DNA of 33,122 nucleotides from Verrucomicrobiota bacterium (GCA_016871495.1 VHDF01000049.1:1-33122), one strand, 5' to 3'; counted from the stretch's first letter, positions 15,997 through 24,388 are shown. Numbers and translations are program-made. The notes: a model not told the origin generated them from the sequence alone.

Positions 15997-17687
15997 TGAC
16001 CCCTTTTTACCAACGCTTGGCCGAGGCCCTCAAGGAATCCGATCCCTTCGCGCTGGCGCTCATCTCCGGCGTTCGCGGGTCGAGTCCCCAGAAACAAGGC
16101 GCCAAAGCGCTTTTCTTCGCCGATGGCACGATCGCGGGCACGCTTGGAGGAGGATGTCTCGAGGCTGAGATTCAGGATCGAGCAAGACGTGCGATCAGAA
16201 CCGGCGCTCCCGCGACCTTCGAACTCGTCCTCGATCATGACTTCGGATGGGACGACGGCCTGATTTGTGGCGGTCAAGTCGAGGGCCTGATCTTGCCTGC
16301 CGTGCGGGAAGCAAGCGATCTCTGGAACCAGATCGCTTCCGCCACCTCGCCCGTTTCTTGGGGAGTCCGGTCCGATTTTTCCATCGTTCCGTGTTCCTCC
16401 GCGCCCGCTCCGTCCGTCGCGAGCAACGCGTGGCGTTACATGGAAACGGTGCATCCCCGTGAGGCGTTGTGGATCGCGGGATCGGGACACATTGCCCAGG
16501 CGGTGGCGGAGTTTGCCCATCGGCTCGAATTCGAAGTCTCCGTCTTCGACGACCGCCCGGCGCTCGCGAATCGCGTCTGTTTTCCGCACGCCTCGCGGTT
16601 CCGCGTCGATTCCTGGGAACGTTTGCTTGAAGATGTCCCCGTCGGACCGCCCGCCTACGGACTCATTGTGACGCGAGGACACCAGCACGACGCCCTGGTG
16701 CTCAAGGCCTGGCTTGCGCGGCCCTTCGTCTTCCTCGGCATGATCGGGAGCCGGCGAAAAGCCCGCATGCTTCGCGAACGATTCATCCAGGAGGGTTGGG
16801 CGACGGAATCGACCTGGGCGAAACTCTCATGTCCGGTCGGCATCGACTTGCCCGGCACATCCGTTTCCGAGATCGCAATCAGTATTGTCGCGGAGCTGAT
16901 CCAGCGCCGGGCCGCTCATCGAACCTCACAACTTCATCCAAGCGCGCAATGGGTCGCTCTCCCGGGGAGTCGTCGCATGACGCCTGACTCGAAAACGGGC
17001 TCGCCGCGGTCCGTTCCGATAAGCTTTGGCGAATACGGCGCCGTGATCCTGGCCGCGGGTGCTTCCACGCGCATGGGATGCCCCAAGATGCTGCTGCCTT
17101 GGGGCAAGAGCACGGTCATTCAATCACTGGTGGAACAATGGCTGCGCGTCGGCGTGCAACAAGTGCTCGTGGTCATCCGGGCGGACGACGAACCACTGCG
17201 GAAGCATTTGGTTGAGGGGTCCACGTGGCGGGCGAGCGACGGCCGGGCCCGGATCTTGGAAAACAGCGCGGCGGAGCAAGGGATGTGGAGCTCTGTTCTC
17301 TGCGCGTCAAACTGGGGTGGATGGATTCCTTCGGTGCGCGGCATCGCCATTGCATTGGGAGATCAGCCGCATTTGGAGGATTACTTGCTGGACCAATTGC
17401 TCATGCTCCATCGCGAGGCTCGCGGCGGCAGGAGCGTGGCGCGGCCCCGGGTGCGGGGTCAATCAGGCCACCCGGTGGTGTTGGCGCGGGAGGATTTGCA
17501 GTCGGCCTCGCTCGGTGGCGCGGCGCACCTGAAGGACCACCTGGAACGGCTTCGTGACCGGTGGAGCTTTCTGGAGGTGGAAGATTCCGCGTGCCTGCAC
17601 GACATGGACGTTCCTGAGGATTATCGCGAATTGATCGCGCTCAAAAGTGTTCGTTCGAGCCCATCACCATCATCGTTGGATGCGTGA
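15996..17687 (+). CDS. XdhC/CoxI-MocA fusion: molybdenum-cofactor maturation protein
   Basis: 563-residue bifunctional protein. Residues 1-305 are XdhC/CoxI-like: GSSPQKQGAKALFFADG, GTLGGGCLEAEI, LICGGQVEGL with Cys91, then a Rossmann unit WIAGSGHIAQAV (159-170) and LGMIGSRRKA. A linker (306-345) leads to a MobA/MocA-like nucleotidyltransferase beginning AVILAAGASTRMGCPKMLLP (349-368), with GDQPHLEDYLLDQL, SGHPVVL and a final DMDVPEDY. XdhC binds and sulfurates Mo cofactor for xanthine-dehydrogenase-type enzymes and MocA makes the CMP dinucleotide form, so one polypeptide may do successive steps. No molybdoenzyme gene is in the window. The start is GTG overlapping the kdsD stop; Met328 in the linker is a possible internal start for the second half. 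Confidence 0.9.
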   Translation: MTPFYQRLAEALKESDPFALALISGVRGSSPQKQGAKALFFADGTIAGTLGGGCLEAEIQDRARRAIRTGAPATFELVLDHDFGWDDGLICGGQVEGLILPAVREASDLWNQIASATSPVSWGVRSDFSIVPCSSAPAPSVASNAWRYMETVHPREALWIAGSGHIAQAVAEFAHRLEFEVSVFDDRPALANRVCFPHASRFRVDSWERLLEDVPVGPPAYGLIVTRGHQHDALVLKAWLARPFVFLGMIGSRRKARMLRERFIQEGWATESTWAKLSCPVGIDLPGTSVSEIAISIVAELIQRRAAHRTSQLHPSAQWVALPGSRRMTPDSKTGSPRSVPISFGEYGAVILAAGASTRMGCPKMLLPWGKSTVIQSLVEQWLRVGVQQVLVVIRADDEPLRKHLVEGSTWRASDGRARILENSAAEQGMWSSVLCASNWGGWIPSVRGIAIALGDQPHLEDYLLDQLLMLHREARGGRSVARPRVRGQSGHPVVLAREDLQSASLGGAAHLKDHLERLRDRWSFLEVEDSACLHDMDVPEDYRELIALKSVRSSPSPSSLDA

Positions 17688-17733
17688 ACACGAATGAAAA
17701 ACAGAATCTTGTCATCTGTTCGTCGCTCTTTTG

Positions 17734-17764
17734 TTGCAATTCGCGTCCTCCTTCGATAAATAAT
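17734..17764 (+). promoter_or_regulatory. Candidate promoter of the KA-rich peptide
   Basis: TTGCAA at 17734-17739 as -35, and TAAATA (17757-17762, spacer 17) or AATAAT (17759-17764, spacer 19) as -10. It is followed by a roughly 70-nt leader with a small cccgc/gcggg hairpin, a strong Shine-Dalgarno and a short ORF that ends before a terminator, which is the main reason to believe it. Confidence 0.4.
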
Positions 17765-17839
17765 GGCGCGTCCACAAATCCAAAACAATCAAACCAACTC
17801 TCCCGCACTTCGCGGGTCTCGATCGGAGGTGAGTGCCTC

Positions 17840-17908
17840 GTGCCAGCAGCCAAGAAAAAAGCAGCAGCTAAGAAGCCAGCCAAGAAAGCAGCAGCCAAGA
17901 AAAAGTAG
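17840..17908 (+). CDS. 22-residue Lys/Ala-rich histone-H1-like peptide
   Basis: Starting at GTG 17840, the reading is MPAAKKKAAAKKPAKKAAAK followed by two lysines: only Met, Pro, Ala and Lys, with half the residues lysine. This resembles the C-terminal tails of bacterial histone-H1-like proteins and could coat nucleic acid. A near-perfect Shine-Dalgarno GGAGGTGA lies at 17825-17832, about 8-10 nt upstream. The same frame is open back to 17684 but that extension has an unrelated, low-complexity-free composition and lies partly upstream of the Shine-Dalgarno. A competing start GTG at 17829 in another frame would give an Arg/Gln/Lys-rich peptide. The ORF is followed by a terminator. Either a genuine microprotein or the surviving tail of a longer gene. 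Confidence 0.5.
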   Translation: MPAAKKKAAAKKPAKKAAAKKK

Positions 17909-17937
17909 CCGAATCCGATTACTTTCTTGAATTCACC

Positions 17938-17995
17938 ACCTGCAAGGCCGCCGCGGGATTTGGACAACCCCCGCTACGCCTTGCAGGTTTTTCTT
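17938..17995 (+). terminator. Rho-independent terminator after the KA peptide
   Basis: Arms acctgcaaggc (17938-17948) and gccttgcaggt (17978-17988) pair perfectly over 11 bp. The loop holds a second stem (gcggg with cccgc), and the hairpin is followed by ttttctttcc. It lies 30 nt after the KA peptide stop and 31 nt before the exonuclease start. Confidence 0.8.
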
Positions 17996-18025
17996 TCCCT
18001 GCGTCCGACTTGATCCCGCCCGACC

Positions 18026-18742
18026 ATGTCCAAACTCGTGTTTGATATCGAGACCACGGCCATTCCCATCGATGCCTTCGATGAAGCGCAGAGGGAATAC
18101 TTGCTGCGCGATGCCGAACGTTTGCCGGACCTCGCCGCACGGGAACTGCGGAAGGCCGAGATCGTCCAGCAATGCAGCCTTTGGCCGCTCACCGCCCAAG
18201 TGCTTTGCATTGGCATGGTCAATGTCGAGAGCGGTCGCGGCCAGGCCCTCTTCCTGGCCGACGACTGTGAAGTTGAACCGAGCCCCGACAAGGTGGAATA
18301 CGTTCCCTGCGCCGAGGAAGCCGAGTTGCTGTCCGCGTTCTGGGACATTGCGCCCAAGTTCGACCATATCGTCACCTTCAATGGACGCTCGTTCGATGTG
18401 CCTTTCCTGTATTTGCGATCGGCTTTGCTGGCCGTTCCCATTACGCGCAAGGATTGGCTGGGCTACCGGTTTCAGACTGAGCCGCACTGCGACTTGGCCG
18501 AACAACTGACCTTTTATGGGGTCAGCGGACGCGAAGGCGCGGCGCGGCGGTTCAATCTGGACTTTTACTGCAAAGCGTTCGGGTTGGATTCCCCGAAGAG
18601 CCACGGCGTGTCGGGGCTCGACGTCCGGCAGTTATTTGCCGAGGGACGGCACCGGGACATTGCCGACTATTGCATGCGCGACGTGTTCGCGACCGTCGAG
18701 CTCTACAAGATCTGGCGAGACCGGCTGGCCGGCATCAAGTAA
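18026..18742 (+). CDS. DEDDy 3'-5' exonuclease, PolB-exonuclease-like
   Basis: 238-residue stand-alone exonuclease of the DnaQ-like fold (PolB exo2-type, PF10108-like). The catalytic set is visible: Exo I DIET with D7 and E9, Exo II TFNGRSFDVPFL around 118-129, and Exo III YCMRDVFATVELY near 216-228, where Tyr and Asp complete the DEDDy pattern. This predicts metal-dependent 3'-5' trimming of DNA or RNA. It has no polymerase domain. The gene stands alone after a terminator, and the long spacer behind it is noncoding, so the context adds nothing about substrate. Confidence 0.88.
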   Translation: MSKLVFDIETTAIPIDAFDEAQREYLLRDAERLPDLAARELRKAEIVQQCSLWPLTAQVLCIGMVNVESGRGQALFLADDCEVEPSPDKVEYVPCAEEAELLSAFWDIAPKFDHIVTFNGRSFDVPFLYLRSALLAVPITRKDWLGYRFQTEPHCDLAEQLTFYGVSGREGAARRFNLDFYCKAFGLDSPKSHGVSGLDVRQLFAEGRHRDIADYCMRDVFATVELYKIWRDRLAGIK

Positions 18743-19393
18743 TTCCTCGAATCGAATCGACGTTCGGGTGTTGCTGCGGCGGGTCTGCGACACAGCCGCG
18801 CTCCGGCGTCTTCGGAGCGCGACGGTGCGGAAAGCCAGTCGCAGCAGACCGAGCAGAATCACTTTGCTTTGGGGGGACAATTACCCAGGGCAGCCACGCG
18901 TTGCGGGTCAACCCTGGTCTGAGTGATCCTTAATCCGGCCGTTGGCGATTCTGTAGGGACAGACATCTCAAAAGATGCCTCCAAGGCATACATTTCATAA
19001 ATCCACTCGATCAATTGCCGTCACGAGTCGTTCGGAGTACTGCCCTCAGGCGGCTGCCACTGCGTGAATGCGGATCTCCCGAGGTGTCCATGCACCTCGG
19101 TTCCGGGGGGGCGGCGTTCCACCGCCGTCCCACCTTTTCAGAGGGTGATCAAGATGGGCTGCGGTGGAACGCAGCCCTCCCGGCGTGGTTCATCGTCCCA
19201 AGGCGCGTCCAAAATGGGAGGATCATGCGCCAGCCCATCGTGGACATTCGCGTGCAGACGCAAGCAGGTTACCACGCGTCAAGGGCTCACTCCACTTGCG
19301 ATCGGGCCAATCGCCCGTCAACCAGACCAGACCCGGATGAGACGCCTGTTGAACGCTTGTCAAAAGCCATCTCGGCGAGGACAAATGCAGGCC
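18743..19393. repeat. Palindrome-rich noncoding spacer
   Basis: 651 nt without a recognisable gene. Hairpins: cgcgctccg-type arms at 18797-18805 and 18813-18821 (9 bp, 7-nt loop), nested in a longer imperfect pairing of ggtctgcgac (18781-18790) with gtcgcagcagacc (about 18839-18850); ccgaggtg/cacctcgg (19079-19086, 19093-19100); cggcg/cgccg (19112-19116, 19123-19127); gggctgcg/cgcagccc (19156-19163, 19170-19177). The 12 bases gcgttccaccgc at 19114-19125 are the exact reverse complement of 19161-19172. Short open frames here have no protein-like composition. Confidence 0.65.
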
Positions 19394-19972
19394 ATGAGCA
19401 AGCGCCTTGAGGCTATTTCGGACGAACTCGCGGAGTGGATCGCCCAACAAAAAATATTCTTTGTCGCCAGCGCCCCGCTTTCCGCCCAGGGCCACGTGAA
19501 TTGTTCTCCCGAGGGGGGTGACAGTTTCAGGATCCTGGGGCCGCACTCCGCCGCCTACACCGACTACACGGGCAGCGGGGCCGAGACGGCGGCGCATCTC
19601 ATGGAAAACGGGCGCATCACGATCATGTTCTGCTCCTTCACTGGACCGCCGCGCATTGTGAGACTGCACGGTTGCGGGAAAGCCGTCCTGCCGTGCGATC
19701 CCGCGTTCGCCTCCCTTGCCGGCGCTTTTCCCTCCCACCCCGGAATCAGAGCCATCATCCGGATCGGCGTGGAACGGGTTTCCACTTCGTGCGGATACGC
19801 GGTCCCGTTTTTCGATCATCAAGGCCCGCGGAAGACACTGGAAGACTGGGCTGGCGCGAAAGGTGAAGCCGGACTTCAAGCCTACCGGGCCGAGAAAAAC
19901 CGGATCAGTCTCGACGGACTTCCCTCCCTGGCGCATGAAGCCCCGGGCGGAAATCTTCCCCTCACGTCATGA
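19394..19972 (+). CDS. Pyridoxamine 5'-phosphate oxidase-like flavoprotein
   Basis: 192 residues of the FMN-binding split-barrel superfamily. The chosen ATG gives MSKRLEAISDELAEWIAQQK, the usual beginning of these proteins; a GAGG at 19377-19380 would better suit an ATG three codons earlier (19385). A far longer reading to 19064 runs through a palindromic spacer and is rejected. Diagnostic segments: KIFFVASAPLSAQGHVN, YTDYTGSGAETAAHL, GRITIMFCSFTGPPRIVRLH and GCGKAVLP, then a C-terminal region with SCGYAVPFF. This subgroup is usually a general flavin/F420-type reductase of unknown substrate rather than PdxH itself. Confidence 0.87.
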   Translation: MSKRLEAISDELAEWIAQQKIFFVASAPLSAQGHVNCSPEGGDSFRILGPHSAAYTDYTGSGAETAAHLMENGRITIMFCSFTGPPRIVRLHGCGKAVLPCDPAFASLAGAFPSHPGIRAIIRIGVERVSTSCGYAVPFFDHQGPRKTLEDWAGAKGEAGLQAYRAEKNRISLDGLPSLAHEAPGGNLPLTS

Positions 19973-19990
19973 CCCCGGTTCAGGGATCGC

Positions 19991-20019
19991 TTGATTGGAC
20001 AGGGGGCCTCCGTTAGTTT
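19991..20019 (+). promoter_or_regulatory. Candidate promoter for hsp20-lon
   Basis: TTGATT at 19991-19996 and TAGTTT at 20014-20019, spaced exactly 17 nt, end 6 nt before the hsp20 ATG (20026), so a leaderless or very short leader transcript would result. A heat-shock-type CTTGAT element overlaps the same -35, but the matching -10 is not clear. No CIRCE or HrcA-type inverted repeat was seen. Confidence 0.3.
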
Positions 20020-20025
20020 CCCTTC

Positions 20026-20436
20026 ATGGCTCTGCACAAGTTCTCCTCGGTCATCCCTTTTCCCGAAAGAGCGCTGGCCTCGGGCGATTTGGAAACTTCA
20101 GGAGAAGAAACCTGGTCGCCCAACACCGACCTCTACGTGAGTGGCGAGGGCGCGGTCATCACCATGGAACTGGCTGGAATCCGGCGGGAAGATTTGGAGC
20201 TTTCCGCCGATGGCCAGCGCTTGCGCGTGCGCGGCCTTCGAGGAGATGACTCCCGCCCGGGCGGTTGCAACTACCTCGCGATGGAGATTCATTACGGGGC
20301 ATTTGAAAAAGCCCTCGACTTGCCGGCGGGTTACGATCTGACCCAGGCACGCGCCGTGTATCACAATGGCATCCTCCGCATCGAGGTGCCCAAACGGCCT
20401 GGCCCCGCCGGCGACCGCTCGATCACCGTTCAGTGA
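20026..20436 (+). CDS. Hsp20/alpha-crystallin small heat-shock protein
   Basis: 136-residue ATP-independent holdase. The alpha-crystallin domain spans about 30-128: PNTDLYVSGEGAVITMELAG opens it, LELSADGQRLRVRGLR is the middle strand pair, and the hallmark A-x-x-x-N-G-x-L/I motif is ARAVYHNGILRIEVPKR at 108-124. The short N-terminal arm (about 30 residues) and a C-terminal SITVQ resembling the I-x-I/V anchor fit a typical bacterial Hsp20. Its stop is 13 nt before the lon ATG, so holdase and protease are probably one transcription unit. Confidence 0.95.
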   Translation: MALHKFSSVIPFPERALASGDLETSGEETWSPNTDLYVSGEGAVITMELAGIRREDLELSADGQRLRVRGLRGDDSRPGGCNYLAMEIHYGAFEKALDLPAGYDLTQARAVYHNGILRIEVPKRPGPAGDRSITVQ

Positions 20437-20449
20437 ACGCCGTTGTAAC

Positions 20450-22882
20450 ATGAGTACTCCCGACACGGAGTTCATCAATATCCTCGATTCAAGCTCGAGT
20501 TTCGACACGGCCTTCACGACCAAGGCCAGTCCGAAAAGCCCGCCCTCCGAGCTGCCCATTCTGGGACTGTCGGACATCGTCATCTTCCCCGGCATGGTGG
20601 CGCCCCTGCTCGTGGAAAGCGCGGGCAGCATCCGGCTCGTCGATGACGCCGTGGCCGGGGATCGCTTTGTCGGACTGGTGTTGCAACGCAAACCCGAGGT
20701 GCAGGAACCCGTGCCGGCGGACCTCTACATCGCGGGTTGTCTCGCCCGCATTCGGAAAATGCTCAAGTTTCCGGACGGCACCGTGCGGGTCATGGTCGAG
20801 GGATTGCGCCGGTTCCGCATTCTCTCCTACGTCGCGGAATCGCCCTACTTGCGGGCGAAGATCGAGACCCAAAAGGATCAAGTAGAGGATACCCTTGAGC
20901 TCACGGCGTTGCGGCGAAACGTCCAGCAGCAGTTCCAGGAAATTATCGAGCATTCCCCGGCGCTTCCGGAGCAGGTCAAGGTCGCGGCCTTGAACACGGA
21001 CAAGCCGGGCAAACTGACCGACTTGGCGGCGGCCAATGTCAATCTGACTTTGGCCGAGCGCCAGGAACTGCTGGAGCTCGTGGATGTCAAGGAACGGCTG
21101 ACCCGCATGGTTCCCTGGCTCCGGCGCGAGGTTGAAGTGCTTCATCTGGGCTCGAAAATTCAACGCGAGGTCGCCTCGTCGATGTCGAAAAGCCAGCGCG
21201 ATTTTTTCCTCCGCGAGCAGTTGCGCGCCATTCAACGCGAATTGGGCGACGCCGACCCGCTCGGCTCCGAAACCCAGTCCTTTCGCGACCGGCTTTCCGC
21301 CTTGTCGCTGCCCGAGGAGGCGCGCACCGTGGCCCAGCGGGAGATCGAGCGCATGCAATCCATCCCGCCCTCGGTGGCCGAATACACGGTCGCGAGAAAT
21401 TACGTGGATTGGATTCTCGGTTTGCCGTGGGGAAAAGTGACGGAAGACAAGCTCGATCTGGCCGAGGCCGAAGCGATTTTGAATCGCGCTCATCACGGGC
21501 TGGCGAAAGTGAAGGACCGGTTGCTGGAGTTCATCGCCGTCGTCAAGTTGCGGCAAAAACACAAAGGTCCCGTGCTGTGTCTGATTGGCCCACCCGGCGT
21601 GGGCAAGACTTCCCTGGGACAAAGCGTGGCGGACGCTCTGGGCCGAAAGTTCATTCGTATCTCCCTGGGCGGCATGAGGGACGAGGCGGAAATCCGCGGC
21701 CACCGGCGCACCTATGTCGGAGCGATGCCCGGACGCATCATTCAGGGGCTTCGCCGGGTGGAAAGCTGCAATCCCGTCCTGCTGCTTGACGAGTTGGACA
21801 AGGTGGGTGCGGATTTTCGGGGTGACCCCGCGGCGGCACTGCTCGAAGTACTGGATCCGCAGCAGAACCACGCGTTCAACGATCACTACCTCGACCTTCC
21901 TTTTGATTTGTCGCGCGTGCTGTTCCTGGCCACGGCCAATTGGCTGGACCCCGTCCACGCGGCGTTGCGCGACCGCCTGGAGGTCATCGAGATTCCGAGC
22001 TACACCGCCGCCGAAAAACTCGACATTGCGCTGAAACATTTGCTGCCGCGGCAATTGACAGAGCACGGCCTCACGCGCCAGAACCTCGTGATGGACACCA
22101 GCGCGTTGCGCCACCTCGTCAGGGATTACACTCGAGAGGCTGGAGTTCGCCAACTGGAGCGGGAGATTGCGGCCGTGACGCGCAAAGTGGCCCGCCGCAT
22201 CGCTTCCAATCCGTCCCAGACCATTCTGCGTGTCTCCGGCAAAAACCTGCGCGAATGGCTCGGATCTCCGAAGTTTGAAACCGGGAAGCACGAACGCGCG
22301 CCCGCCTTCGGTATGGCTACCGGCTTGGCCTGGACACCGGTGGGAGGTGAAATTCTTACCATCGAGGCGTCGAGCATGCCCGGCAAGGGCGATCTCATTC
22401 TCACCGGATCCCTGGGGGAAGTCATGAAGGAGAGTGCCCGGGCTGCCCTCAGCTACCTGCGAAGCCATGGTGAGGCGTTTGGCTTGAAAGCAGTGCCCTT
22501 CGAGAAGCTGGACCTGCACATCCATGTGCCGGCGGGGGCCACTCCGAAGGATGGTCCCAGCGCCGGCCTGGCGATCGTGATCGCCTTGGCCTCGCTGCTG
22601 GCGCGCCGACGGGCCGACAACACCCTGGCCATGACGGGAGAAATCAGTTTGCGGGGGAGAGTGTTGCGAGTGGGTGGGATCAAGGAGAAATGCCTCGCCG
22701 CGGCGCGCTCCGGCATCACCGAGGTCATCCTGCCTTCGGAGAACCGGGTGGACTGGGAGGAAGTTCCGGAGGAAGTGCGACGCGCCGTCACTCCGATCTT
22801 CGTCAAAACCGTCGCCGAAGCTTTGCCTCACGCATTGCGCGTCAAGAAACACCGGCGCCAAAAATCAGCGGAAAAGAGATAG
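20450..22882 (+). CDS. lon: ATP-dependent serine protease Lon (LonA type)
   Basis: Degrades misfolded and short-lived regulatory proteins in the cytoplasm. 810 residues from the ATG at 20450; a 28-codon longer reading would overlap hsp20. The N-terminal substrate-binding domain starts at ELPILGLSDIVIFPGMVAPL (34-53). Walker A is GPPGVGKTS at 380-388 and Walker B LLLDE with D447/E448; the AAA+ segment RGHRRTYVGAMPGRIIQ follows Walker A. The proteolytic dyad is complete: Ser704 in KDGPSAGLAI and Lys747 in GGIKEKCLAA, 43 residues apart as in E. coli Lon. Length and order match LonA (~790-820). It sits between hsp20 (13 nt) and an exported protein gene (9 nt). Confidence 0.97.
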   Translation: MSTPDTEFINILDSSSSFDTAFTTKASPKSPPSELPILGLSDIVIFPGMVAPLLVESAGSIRLVDDAVAGDRFVGLVLQRKPEVQEPVPADLYIAGCLARIRKMLKFPDGTVRVMVEGLRRFRILSYVAESPYLRAKIETQKDQVEDTLELTALRRNVQQQFQEIIEHSPALPEQVKVAALNTDKPGKLTDLAAANVNLTLAERQELLELVDVKERLTRMVPWLRREVEVLHLGSKIQREVASSMSKSQRDFFLREQLRAIQRELGDADPLGSETQSFRDRLSALSLPEEARTVAQREIERMQSIPPSVAEYTVARNYVDWILGLPWGKVTEDKLDLAEAEAILNRAHHGLAKVKDRLLEFIAVVKLRQKHKGPVLCLIGPPGVGKTSLGQSVADALGRKFIRISLGGMRDEAEIRGHRRTYVGAMPGRIIQGLRRVESCNPVLLLDELDKVGADFRGDPAAALLEVLDPQQNHAFNDHYLDLPFDLSRVLFLATANWLDPVHAALRDRLEVIEIPSYTAAEKLDIALKHLLPRQLTEHGLTRQNLVMDTSALRHLVRDYTREAGVRQLEREIAAVTRKVARRIASNPSQTILRVSGKNLREWLGSPKFETGKHERAPAFGMATGLAWTPVGGEILTIEASSMPGKGDLILTGSLGEVMKESARAALSYLRSHGEAFGLKAVPFEKLDLHIHVPAGATPKDGPSAGLAIVIALASLLARRRADNTLAMTGEISLRGRVLRVGGIKEKCLAAARSGITEVILPSENRVDWEEVPEEVRRAVTPIFVKTVAEALPHALRVKKHRRQKSAEKR

Positions 22883-22891
22883 GATGCCATC

Positions 22892-23686
22892 GTGAAGCCT
22901 AGCAACCCGGGTTGGAGAAAAGAATCATTCGCACGGGTTCTGCTTCTCGGCGGCCTGCTGAGCTGCACATGGCTTGCGGCCGCGGCGCCCGATCTTTTTA
23001 CAGCGGCCCGTGAGGGGCTATCGCTGGCGGCGCGCCTGCGGGAGCAACGCCCGCTGCCCGAAGCTTCGGGGAGCCTGACCACGCGCCGTGCCGATGGATC
23101 CCTCGTCGTTCATGATGTCCGGCTCAAAGTCGTCGAGCATGGAAGCAACCGTTGGAGCACGGTTTACGAGACGAACCCGCGCGGGACGGCCGGCCAGGGA
23201 ACCAGCGAAAGACTTGAAGTCATCCGCGAATCTGGACAAGCCATTCGTTATCGCCTCGCGGCCGCACCCGGCGGGGAAGGCAAACCCGGTCCGGTCGCGG
23301 AAGTTTCGGGAGCGCAGGCGGCGGTGGCGTTCGCGCGGACCGATTTTTGGCTCAGCGATTTGGGCTTGGAGTTCCTCGCCTGGCCCGAGCAGCGGGTGCT
23401 TCGGAGCGAGATGAGGAAGAGCCGCTCCTGCAAAGTTCTCGAAAGTTTGAATCCGGGAAGGCAGGGAGAGGATTACGCGCGAGTGATTTCCTGGGTGGAT
23501 ATCGAAACGGGCAACTTGCTGCGAGCGGAAGCTTACGACGCCGCGGGCAAGCGCCGGAAGGAATTCTCCGTCAGCAAAGTCGGGAAAGCCCAGGGCCGCT
23601 GGCAGGTGAGAGAAATCCGCATTTACGACCACCGGGCCGATTCCACCACGACTCTGGAGTTCGAGCTCGATGTTCCGGAGCCCTAG
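22892..23686 (+). CDS. Exported LolA-like outer-membrane lipoprotein-sorting homolog
   Basis: 264 residues from a GTG at 22892 with AGGA 7 nt upstream. Signal peptide: RKESFARVLLLGGLLSCTWL at 9-28, likely cleaved after AAA near 32. The mature part looks like the LolA/LppX beta-fold family used by proteins annotated as outer membrane lipoprotein-sorting protein: TDFWLSDLGLEFLAWPEQRV, then SWVDIETGNLLRAEAYDAAG and the final strands IYDHRADSTTTLEFELDV. This is more similar to the DUF-type LolA relatives than to LolA itself. Only 9 nt separate it from lon, so co-transcription is likely, although a functional link to the protease is not obvious. Confidence 0.7.
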   Translation: MKPSNPGWRKESFARVLLLGGLLSCTWLAAAAPDLFTAAREGLSLAARLREQRPLPEASGSLTTRRADGSLVVHDVRLKVVEHGSNRWSTVYETNPRGTAGQGTSERLEVIRESGQAIRYRLAAAPGGEGKPGPVAEVSGAQAAVAFARTDFWLSDLGLEFLAWPEQRVLRSEMRKSRSCKVLESLNPGRQGEDYARVISWVDIETGNLLRAEAYDAAGKRRKEFSVSKVGKAQGRWQVREIRIYDHRADSTTTLEFELDVPEP

Positions 23687-23752
23687 CCGGGTGGTTCCCC
23701 CTCGGCTGGTTCAGGGAAAAGCGAACCATCGCGTTTCCCCAGCACGGAATGC

Positions 23753-24379
23753 TTACTTGGTCTTCGTTTCGCCTTCCTTTTTCTCCTCGGGTTTGGCGGC
23801 GGCTGAGGGAGGCGGCGCGTTTTCGTTGAGCTTCTTCAAGACGTCCTGGGTGATGTCGTATTGTCCGCTGTTAAAGACGACGACGGGAGTTTCATTGCGG
23901 CTTTCGGAGGCGGTGTCCAGAACGAGCGCGTATCCTTCAATCTTGGCCTTGGCATCCACCACTTCCTTGATCTCCTGGATGATTTTTTCGCGCATCCGCT
24001 TGTTCTGTTGCACAAATTGATCCTGGGCCTGCACGTCGTACTTGCGGATATTGGCCTCGATCTCCCGGATCTCCTCCAACTTGGCTTCCGCGGAGCGTTT
24101 GCGCTTGTCGCGTTCGTCGGAGGAAATGGAAGGATCCTTCGCGCCTTCCATGACCTTGTTGTATTCTTCCTGGGCCTTCTTGAAATCATCAAGCATGCCC
24201 TGGCGGAGTTTGAGGATATCCTGGCCGCGCTCCTTCAGTTTGACGTCGGCTTCCTTGGTCTTGTAATAGCCGTCGAAGACTTTGCGCAGATCGATGATGG
24301 CGACTTTTTGTTGCGCGAGGGCGGAACTGGCGAACAAGCCGGCAAGGGCGAGGATCAACAAGCGATGAGTTGGTTTCAT
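23753..24379 (-). CDS. skp: Periplasmic chaperone Skp/OmpH
   Basis: 208 residues. A signal peptide (MKPTHRLLILALAGLFASSA, cleaved after ALA at 20-22) leads to QQKVAIIDLRKVFDGYYKTK, the typical Skp beta-strand opening. A long charged coiled-coil (about 45-150) forms the tentacle helices, and the chain returns to GYALVLDTASESRNETPVVV, the last body strands. A Pro/Ala/Lys/Glu-rich tail (about 185-208) is extra relative to E. coli Skp (161). The ATG is 9 nt after the bamA stop, matching the widespread bamA-skp order. It escorts unfolded outer-membrane proteins to the BAM complex. Confidence 0.93.
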   Translation of the reverse strand: MKPTHRLLILALAGLFASSALAQQKVAIIDLRKVFDGYYKTKEADVKLKERGQDILKLRQGMLDDFKKAQEEYNKVMEGAKDPSISSDERDKRKRSAEAKLEEIREIEANIRKYDVQAQDQFVQQNKRMREKIIQEIKEVVDAKAKIEGYALVLDTASESRNETPVVVFNSGQYDITQDVLKKLNENAPPPSAAAKPEEKKEGETKTK

Positions 24380-24388
24380 GAGAATCGG

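Noticed and set aside
20489-22861. 790-codon minus-strand frame opposite lon
   Set aside because: Shadow of a complete lon gene.
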